From: Methanobacteriota archaeon
GTDB lineage: Archaea > Thermoplasmatota > Poseidoniia > Poseidoniales > Thalassarchaeaceae
Assembly (NCBI GenBank): GCA_002728565.1
Contig: PBUX01000034.1
Coordinates: 61,831-72,690 of the forward strand
Direction of reading: 5' to 3'
Length of the DNA: 10,860 bases
The stretch's first letter is position 1. Every line of letters starts with the position of its first letter. The translations under genes and the position numbers were made by a program. Of the stretch, positions 5,888-10,860 are shown piece after piece. The notes beneath the pieces were generated by a model, which did not search any database, was not told the origin of the DNA, and saw only the letters and a program-made list of their open reading frames with translations.

Positions 5888-6640
5888 ATGACTGCCATCT
5901 TTGAGGGACTTTGGGACCACTATATTTTGTGGAGCGTCATCGTCGCTGTAATTGCATTTGGATGGCTGTATCACCACTCGTTCTGGTTCGTCTCCGAAGA
6001 GGGCAAGGAGGTACCGAATGTCGATGATATTGCAGTGGGGGTCTTTCCCAAGCACAATGACAACATGCGACTCGAGGTTGCTTGGACCATCCTGCCATTT
6101 TTCCTGATTATCTGGTTGACCTACGTTTCATGGGCTCCTTTGGACGCAATGTGGACCTCGCCAGAGGGTGGGAATCATGGGTTTGCATGCGACGACGGTT
6201 CAACAGACCACGACTACACTGTTAACCAGGACGGAATAGAGTCATCCAACAATAGCATGGACTCCACCGGCATGATTACCTCTGACTGCTACCATGTCAT
6301 CGAGATCACTGGCCAGCAGTGGTTCTGGAACTTCGACTGCCTAGACCTCCCGGCCGACCTATGCGATACCTCCACTGAGAGTATGGAGGTATATGGGACG
6401 GTTCCGGTTCTGAAGCTCAAGAGGGGGGAGACTTACCTAGCTGTGATGGAGTCACAAGATGTGACACACGCCCCTTGGTTCCAGCACATGGGCACGAAGG
6501 AGGACACGCTTCCGGGAATGGAAACGACACTTTGGCTGCCAGTTAATGACGACCTTACCAGTGAGTCAATGATACTTTGCGCAGAGTACTGCGGCGATGC
6601 CCATTCCATCATGGCCGCAAAGCTAGAGGTCCACAATTGA
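5888..6640 (+). CDS. coxB: Cytochrome c oxidase subunit II (CuA subunit)
   Basis: Subunit II accepts electrons from a soluble or anchored donor at its dinuclear CuA centre and passes them to heme a. Two N-terminal membrane helices lie at about residues 11-31 and 63-82, with the family motif EVAWTILP. The extracytoplasmic cupredoxin domain follows: GQQWFWNF near 142-149 (electron-entry tryptophans), His194 in DVTHAPW, then Cys231, Glu233, Cys235, His239 and Met242 in CAEYCGDAHSIM, so all CuA ligands are present at standard spacing. Unusual is an acidic Asp/Ser/Asn-rich insertion at about 92-135, plus Cys101, Cys134, Cys151 and Cys159, which are not CuA ligands and could form two disulfides. 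ATG 5888 is the conservative start; GTG 5879, with GGAG six bases upstream, and TTG 5867 are alternatives. First gene of the cox operon. Confidence 0.95.
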   Translation: MTAIFEGLWDHYILWSVIVAVIAFGWLYHHSFWFVSEEGKEVPNVDDIAVGVFPKHNDNMRLEVAWTILPFFLIIWLTYVSWAPLDAMWTSPEGGNHGFACDDGSTDHDYTVNQDGIESSNNSMDSTGMITSDCYHVIEITGQQWFWNFDCLDLPADLCDTSTESMEVYGTVPVLKLKRGETYLAVMESQDVTHAPWFQHMGTKEDTLPGMETTLWLPVNDDLTSESMILCAEYCGDAHSIMAAKLEVHN

Positions 6641-6649
6641 GGTCAAACC

Positions 6650-8989
6650 ATGAGTCCTTCCCGAAGCTCCAGTATCGCTGCCATCATTGTACTGGCAATC
6701 GCAGCCGTGCTTCTCGCACCGTCAGCCATTTCGGTACCCAATGGTGTTCAGGGTGTCTCCCAAGGAGGGTGCTCCTGCCACGGCACTACCCCGTCGGACT
6801 CAGTCACAGCTTCGATTGAAGGGCTCCCGGATAGCTACAATTACTCGGAGGAATACGAGCTAACTCTCTCATTCGTGGGAGGGCCTTCGAACCCTAACAA
6901 CATCAACCAGGGCGGATTCAACCTCTGGGCCAGCCATGGGACAATCTCGGTCTTAGATGGCACTGCACAGATGATGGGTGACGGTAGCGCTTCGCACACG
7001 GAGGCGGGCAATGACCAGACCTCATGGACGGTTAAGTGGACGGCTCCTGCCGACGATCGAAACGTCGATTTAGTCCTCCACGTAAACTCAGTGAACGGAA
7101 ACGCTGGCACGGAACAGGGGTCACAAGGAGACGAGTGGAACAGGGTCGTGGCCAAGATTTCTGGCCCGGTGGCAGTCATCGAGGCTGCAGACCCGTTTGT
7201 GGTCCTAGGGGTGCTGATCCTGGTATCAGCCTCCCTGCTAGCTATCACGCTGACATACGTGTTCTACAGGAAGGACCCGGAAGCATTCGACTGGGATAAC
7301 TTCGCACCTTGGATCGCAGAATGGATGACATCCACGGACCACAAGAAGATAGGCACCCTGTATTTCCTAGCAGGCCTGTTTTTCTTGGGAGTGGGTGGAA
7401 TAATGGCCATGATCATCAGGATACAACTAGCAGTTCCGGGCAATGACTTCCTGACCCAGGAGCAGTACAACCAGTTCTTCACGCTTCATGGGACGACAAT
7501 GATCTTCCTGGCCGCTATGCCAATGATCAACGGGTTCGCAAATTGGATGATCCCGCTACAATTGGGGTGCCCGGACCTAGCCCTGCCAAGAATCAACGCT
7601 ATGTCGTTCTGGCTACAACCCTTCGCTGCGCTCCTAATTTTCACTGGCGTCTTCTCTGGCCACGGGGCCGACACGGGATGGACTGGATACGCGCCCTACG
7701 TCGTCAGCGAGGGGGCGCATCACGGCACCACCATGTGGGCAGCAGGCCAGATAATGCTAGTCGCGTCATCCACGCTAACCGGAATCAACTTCCTGACAAC
7801 AATGGCCGTGATGCGAGCTGAGGGGATGGGATGGATGCAAATGCCACTCTTCAGCTGGTCCATCCTAATCGCCAACGTGATGCTCTTCCTCTCAATCCCC
7901 GCCTTCGGCGTCGGGCTTATCCAAGTCTACTTGGATAGGGTTGTTGGCACGGCTTTCTACGACATCGCTGCTGGTGGCGACCCGTTGCTCTGGAGCCACT
8001 TGTTCTGGTACTTCGGGCATCCCGAGGTTTACGTGGTTGTGGTACCCTCATTCGGCATAATCTCCGAGGTCATTGCTACAAGCGCACGTAGGTCCGTATT
8101 CGGATACCGTTCCATGGTTTATGCCATGGCAGGCATTGGCGTGGTGGCTTTCATCGTCTACGGGCACCACATGTTCACCAGTGGGATGAGCCCGACACTA
8201 AGGTTCGTGACGATGCTCACAACAATGCTGGTCGCCGTTCCCACGGGGATCAAGATATTCAACTGGCTGATGACCATGCACGGGGGCTCCCTTGTCTACA
8301 GGACCCATACACTATGGGCACTAGGTTTCCTAGTCACTTTCACACTCGGGGGGATATCTGGCATGTTCTTCCCATCCATAGCGATGGACACCCATCTCCA
8401 CGAGTCATACTTCGTGGTGGCGCACTTCCACTACGTGTTGGTAGGTGGCACGGTTTTCGGATTCTTCGCGGGCATATACTACTGGTTCCCCAAGGCCACT
8501 GGGAAGATGCTCAGCGAGAAGCTCGGGGTCCTCCACTTCCTTTGCGCATTCGTCTCCTACAACGCCTTATTCTGGCCGATGCACAGGCTCGGCGTCTGGG
8601 GAATGACGAGGAGGCACCACACCTACTTCGTAACCACCGAGGAGGCACTCGGATCACTCCCGATGGAGGCGGCCGGCTGGAACATGTTCATCACGGTGTC
8701 AGGGTTCCTCTTCTTCTTCTCAAACTTCATCCTTGTCTTCAACATGATAGTGTCCTCAGTGAGAGGGGTCGACGCACCGGCCGATCCCTGGGGCGGGTGG
8801 TCCTTCGAGTGGATGACCTCATCCCCTCCACCGACACCGAGCTTCGGCCACTTCGACGGCGAGAAGTGGGTCGGACTACCGGTCTTGGAAGACGCCAATG
8901 AGCACATAGCCAACGAGCCGGGAGCTATTTCCCGTTGGTTCAGCAGGATGATGGTGGCGGATGACGAAGTAGGGGAGGCATTGCATTGA
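6650..8989 (+). CDS. coxA: Cytochrome c oxidase subunit I with N-terminal Reeler-like CxCH domain
   Basis: Catalytic, proton-pumping subunit that reduces oxygen to water. Residues from about 229 (STDHKKIG) to 740 form the standard 12-helix heme-copper oxidase. Low-spin heme ligands are His280 and His594; the heme a3 ligand is His592. CuB ligands are His457, His506 and His507, with Tyr461 in GHPEVYV as the cross-linked tyrosine. Glu459 marks an A1-type enzyme. D-channel residues Asn298, Asp309 and Asn316 and K-channel Thr532 and Lys535 are present. Unusually, the first 228 residues are extra: a signal peptide (about 1-28), GGCSCHG with Cys41, Cys43 and His44, and a beta-rich domain (about 45-175) resembling the Reeler/choice-of-anchor V type (GGFNLWAS, SWTVKWTAP, NGNAGTEQGSQGDE). 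An added membrane helix at 183-206 follows. A normal subunit I is about 550 residues; this one is 779. GAGGTC precedes the ATG, 9 bases after coxB. Confidence 0.97.
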   Translation: MSPSRSSSIAAIIVLAIAAVLLAPSAISVPNGVQGVSQGGCSCHGTTPSDSVTASIEGLPDSYNYSEEYELTLSFVGGPSNPNNINQGGFNLWASHGTISVLDGTAQMMGDGSASHTEAGNDQTSWTVKWTAPADDRNVDLVLHVNSVNGNAGTEQGSQGDEWNRVVAKISGPVAVIEAADPFVVLGVLILVSASLLAITLTYVFYRKDPEAFDWDNFAPWIAEWMTSTDHKKIGTLYFLAGLFFLGVGGIMAMIIRIQLAVPGNDFLTQEQYNQFFTLHGTTMIFLAAMPMINGFANWMIPLQLGCPDLALPRINAMSFWLQPFAALLIFTGVFSGHGADTGWTGYAPYVVSEGAHHGTTMWAAGQIMLVASSTLTGINFLTTMAVMRAEGMGWMQMPLFSWSILIANVMLFLSIPAFGVGLIQVYLDRVVGTAFYDIAAGGDPLLWSHLFWYFGHPEVYVVVVPSFGIISEVIATSARRSVFGYRSMVYAMAGIGVVAFIVYGHHMFTSGMSPTLRFVTMLTTMLVAVPTGIKIFNWLMTMHGGSLVYRTHTLWALGFLVTFTLGGISGMFFPSIAMDTHLHESYFVVAHFHYVLVGGTVFGFFAGIYYWFPKATGKMLSEKLGVLHFLCAFVSYNALFWPMHRLGVWGMTRRHHTYFVTTEEALGSLPMEAAGWNMFITVSGFLFFFSNFILVFNMIVSSVRGVDAPADPWGGWSFEWMTSSPPPTPSFGHFDGEKWVGLPVLEDANEHIANEPGAISRWFSRMMVADDEVGEALH
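8972..8978 (+). promoter_or_regulatory. Ribosome-binding site fixing a TTG start for coxC
   Basis: GGGGAGG inside the end of coxA lies 7 bases before TTG at 8986. No ATG occurs in frame until codon 31, inside the first membrane helix. The TTG overlaps the coxA TGA stop as TTGA, pointing to translational coupling between coxA and coxC. Confidence 0.65.
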
Positions 8990-10098
8990 GCTCCGACCAC
9001 CACGACCATCCCAGTGCATGGGGCCCGCATGACTGGAGCCACGGGGCCCCTCACAACTCTTGGTCGCCGATAATAATGAGCGCGGGCATCGCGATGTTCC
9101 TCTTCACGCTAGCAGGTGCCTACCAGTGGGGCGAATTCAACGATGCCGGTTACGTTCCCCTAATCGGCGCATCCCTCCTCGTAGTCACGGTAGGACTACT
9201 GGTCTGGTGGAGGCAGGACATGAGCTTCGATGGAAGCTACGAGCCGAAGTCAACTGGTGCCCCATTCCAGAACATCGACATCCGGAAGGTAGCGATGTGG
9301 GTCTTCCTGATGTCCGAGATGATGGTCTTCACCTCGCTTTTCAGCACTTACATCAGGTACAGGTTGGGCATCGAGTCATGTCAGGAGGTATTCGAGTCTG
9401 GGAATTGGGTCGAGGGAAGCGCGGTGACCTGCTTCGAGCCCGCCAGCCACCTCATCGCCTCTAGCTGGTTCCACCTTGCGCCTGGCGCGATAAACACATT
9501 CGCCCTGATCGTCTCATCCTTCACGGTAGTCCAAGCCCTAAGGTACGCAAAGATGGTCGACATCGACGACACTGTCAGGAGGAGGAAGGTCACCCGCTAT
9601 CTCGGGGCCACCTGGTTCCTCGCCATTCTCTTCCTGACCCTGAAGATGGTCGAGTGGTTCGTAGGATTCCCACTGCCAGAGTTCATGCACGAGTACAACC
9701 ACGGGGACTCTTCTATCAAGTCTCTTTACACCGAGGGGTACCTGATAAACGCCGACAGCTACCAGCACCATGCTTACGACACCCACTACATAGAGACTCA
9801 CGAGGGCTACGAGCTGCCCGAGGACAGCGCCCTGTATGCCATGATGCAGGCAGGCACCCATCCGGGCGGGCACATGATGGCAGACATCCAGGTCAGCGCT
9901 ACGACCTTCTACGTGACGACAGGCACCCACGGGGCACACGTCTTCGGTGGGATAATCGGCCTCACTTACATGACCTTCAAGGCCAGCAGGGGGGGCTACA
10001 CGCCTGACAATGCGGTCTCAATCGAGTACTTCGGGCTCTACTGGCACTTCGTCGACCTCGTATGGGTCCTCGTATTCCCGTTCTTCTATCTATACTGA
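8986..10098 (+). CDS. coxC: Cytochrome c oxidase subunit III with His-rich insertions
   Basis: Subunit III is a membrane subunit that stabilises subunit I and helps proton delivery and enzyme lifetime. Seven membrane helices can be traced. Family marks are MSEMMVFTSLFS with Glu111, SSWFHLAPGAINTF, LKMVEWFVGFPLPEF (Glu224), TGTHGAHVFGGIIG near 312-325, and the C-terminal LYWHFVDLVWVLVFPFFYLY. At 370 residues it is much longer than the usual 260-280. The N-terminus carries six His in the first 23 residues. A loop of about 70 residues (229-302) between two helices carries eight His plus many Tyr, Asp and Glu. A shorter loop at 129-153 holds Cys132 and Cys149, which might form a disulfide. The TTG start is supported by a strong ribosome site in coxA. 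Family assignment is firm; the role of the insertions is unknown. Confidence 0.95.
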   Translation: MSSDHHDHPSAWGPHDWSHGAPHNSWSPIIMSAGIAMFLFTLAGAYQWGEFNDAGYVPLIGASLLVVTVGLLVWWRQDMSFDGSYEPKSTGAPFQNIDIRKVAMWVFLMSEMMVFTSLFSTYIRYRLGIESCQEVFESGNWVEGSAVTCFEPASHLIASSWFHLAPGAINTFALIVSSFTVVQALRYAKMVDIDDTVRRRKVTRYLGATWFLAILFLTLKMVEWFVGFPLPEFMHEYNHGDSSIKSLYTEGYLINADSYQHHAYDTHYIETHEGYELPEDSALYAMMQAGTHPGGHMMADIQVSATTFYVTTGTHGAHVFGGIIGLTYMTFKASRGGYTPDNAVSIEYFGLYWHFVDLVWVLVFPFFYLY

Positions 10099-10103
10099 GG
10101 TGA
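10097..10103 (+). promoter_or_regulatory. Ribosome-binding site for coxD overlapping the coxC stop
   Basis: GAGGTGA, the archaeal consensus, shares its first two bases with the coxC TGA stop. After it come six A and then the ATG of coxD at 10110. This fits tight operon translation and a fixed coxD start. Confidence 0.65.
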
Positions 10104-10109
10104 AAAAAA

Positions 10110-10442
10110 ATGGCGCACTACAAGATAATGGGGCAGGACCCCTACTGGATGAACTTCATCGGACTGATGCTACTGACCGCAATCGAGGTTGCTGCGGTCG
10201 GAGTCGAACTAGGGAAGGCCACGACGCTGTTCATTCTCACGGTTATAGCGATCCCCAAGTTCCTGATGATTGCTGCAATCTTCATGCACCTTTATGGTGA
10301 CGCAGACTCAGCCATTCTCACGATTACGGCCTTGTTCCCCGCCTTCTTCATCATCATAATGATACTGTTCGTCGGGCTCACCCACCCTGAGGCAGCGACA
10401 GGGCTGCCGGACTGGTGCAGGCCCGGAAATTATGGCCTCTGA
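10110..10442 (+). CDS. coxD: Cytochrome c oxidase subunit IV-like membrane protein
   Basis: This is a 110-residue protein with three predicted membrane helices at about 13-35, 38-61 and 67-90. Its size, its place after coxC and the pattern of a short polar start (MAHYKIMGQDPYW), a helix with acidic residues (LTAIEVAAVGVELG) and a second helix ending KFLMIAAIFMHLYGD fit the prokaryotic subunit IV/COX4-like family. That family sits at the edge of the oxidase and aids assembly or CuB stability. No catalytic residues are expected. The C-terminal tail (HPEAATGLPDWCRPG) is outside the membrane region and contains one Cys. It is the last gene of the cox operon; no terminator-like T-run follows before the tRNA 41 bases later. 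The gene symbol is by family and position, as naming of small subunits varies. Confidence 0.87.
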   Translation: MAHYKIMGQDPYWMNFIGLMLLTAIEVAAVGVELGKATTLFILTVIAIPKFLMIAAIFMHLYGDADSAILTITALFPAFFIIIMILFVGLTHPEAATGLPDWCRPGNYGL

Positions 10443-10483
10443 GCCTTAAGGTTCATTGGCGAAGCTTCACACGGAGATTCACT

Positions 10484-10569
10484 GCAGACGTCGCATAGCC
10501 TGGTATTGCGCCGGATTTGAAATCCGGTGTCCTAGTGACTCGGGAGTTCAAATCTCTCCGTCTGCGCCA
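10484..10569 (+). tRNA. tRNA-Ser (anticodon UGA)
   Basis: The cloverleaf can be folded by hand. The acceptor GCAGACG (10484-10490) pairs with CGTCTGC (10559-10565); the D arm contains the CCTGGTA loop. The anticodon stem CCGGA/TCCGG encloses TTTGAAA with anticodon TGA at 10518-10520. A long variable arm (about 14 bases, GTC/GAC stem) is followed by T arm GGGAG-TTCAAAT-CTCTC. The long variable arm and discriminator G at 10566 support serine. It decodes UCA and possibly other UCN codons. No intron is present. CCA is encoded at 10567-10569 and directly abuts the stop codon of the opposing gene. A TTAAG at 10446-10450 might be part of its promoter, but this is weak. Confidence 0.95.
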
Positions 10570-10860
10570 CTAAAGGTTGGGCGGGCTCGCACCGCCTCTA
10601 ACCAGAAGCTGGTCCGGGTGGAACTCGAATTTCACAGGGGAGGTGACTGAAATCTCGCCATCCAAGCTGATGTATAGGGGCGGGTCGTGACCATGATCCT
10701 CGGTTGGGTTTCCATTCGAGTCAAGCGCCCTTATCTCGAACTTCCTGCACGGCTCCATGGTTATCTTGCCCCACCTGCCGACGTGCTTGCCCTTCTGCAG
10801 AGGCCCCATTACCCTGAGCATCTGCGACTTCGAGAGCCCGAAACCGAGGACGATCGAAGC
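10570..10860 (-). CDS. Hypothetical protein, C-terminal fragment (runs off right edge)
   Basis: A leftward frame is open from the right edge for 96 codons to a TAG at 10570, so the true start lies outside the window; an ATG at 10821 exists but the frame continues upstream of it. The visible part begins with a small hydrophobic patch (ASIVLGFGL), then a basic stretch (GPLQKGKHVGRWGKI). It continues as a probable beta-rich domain (CRKFEIRALDSNGNP, PPLYISLDGEISV, VKFEFHPDQLLV) and a short Pro/Gly tail. A His/Asp patch (EDHGHD) occurs, but nothing diagnostic. I do not recognise the family. Its stop touches the 3' CCA of the tRNA gene, so transcripts of the two must overlap unless processing or termination is very sharp. 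Confidence 0.65.
   Translation of the reverse strand, partial: ASIVLGFGLSKSQMLRVMGPLQKGKHVGRWGKITMEPCRKFEIRALDSNGNPTEDHGHDPPLYISLDGEISVTSPVKFEFHPDQLLVRGGASPPNL

Noticed and set aside
6650..7336. CoxA N-terminus read as a classical cytochrome c domain
   Set aside because: There is no CxxCH, and the following sequence is beta-rich with WTAP-type motifs rather than the helical cytochrome c fold with a distal Met.
8314..8901. A 195-codon open frame inside coxA
   Set aside because: It lies in another frame of a gene with all expected oxidase motifs; its Arg/Leu/Pro-rich translation is typical of an out-of-frame shadow.
9538..9939. A 133-codon leftward open frame inside coxC
   Set aside because: It is antisense to a well-supported gene, with Val/His-rich composition mirrored from coxC codons.
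247..10569. Integrative element bounded by the recombinase and the tRNA-Ser gene
   Set aside because: Genes between them are core functions (secG, RNA methyltransferase, Lrp, terminal oxidase). No repeat of the tRNA 3' end is seen near the recombinase, and no phage or plasmid genes occur.
1..10860. CRISPR array or tandem repeats
   Set aside because: No regularly spaced repeat was seen on either strand.

Overview
The window looks like a compact archaeal chromosome segment, most likely from an aerobic marine euryarchaeon of the Poseidoniia (Marine Group II/III) type. Archaeal marks seen directly are a Sec61-beta/SecG translocon subunit, a small UPF0292-like TOPRIM protein, TATA-like boxes close to several start codons, and an aerobic aa3-type oxidase operon. 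The lineage is inferred from this gene mix; no ribosomal RNA or other definitive marker is present. GC content is moderate, genes sit almost wall to wall, and convergent genes meet with no spacer.

Left part (1-2500). The 5' end of a leftward putative membrane protein runs off the left edge. A divergent spacer follows that can fold, as RNA, into a three-helix junction with GAAA and UUCG tetraloops. Next come a complete XerA-like tyrosine recombinase, a leftward 64-residue Cys/His protein, a rightward hypothetical protein with a helical tail, and leftward secG.

Middle part (2500-5760). A leftward hypothetical gene upstream of secG diverges from a long NSUN2/Trm4-like RNA m5C methyltransferase with a eukaryote-like C-terminal extension. 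An Lrp/AsnC regulator follows, converging on a leftward TOPRIM protein.

Right part (5760-10860). A rightward operon coxB-coxA-coxC-coxD encodes the terminal oxidase, with 9 bp, a 4-bp overlap and 11 bp between genes. A strong hairpin lies where the 5' end of its mRNA should be. CoxA carries an extra N-terminal module of about 200 residues: signal peptide, CSCH motif, Reeler-like beta domain and membrane anchor. CoxB and CoxC also carry unusual extracytoplasmic insertions. All CuA, heme a, heme a3 and CuB ligands are present, so the complex should reduce oxygen and pump protons. No cytochrome c or cupredoxin donor gene and no heme A synthesis gene lies in the window. A tRNA-Ser(UGA) follows, and its CCA end touches the stop codon of a leftward partial gene that runs off the right edge.

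The most notable features are the CoxA fusion with its nonstandard CxCH motif, the cox leader hairpin, the tetraloop RNA structure near the left end, and the NSUN2-like methyltransferase.
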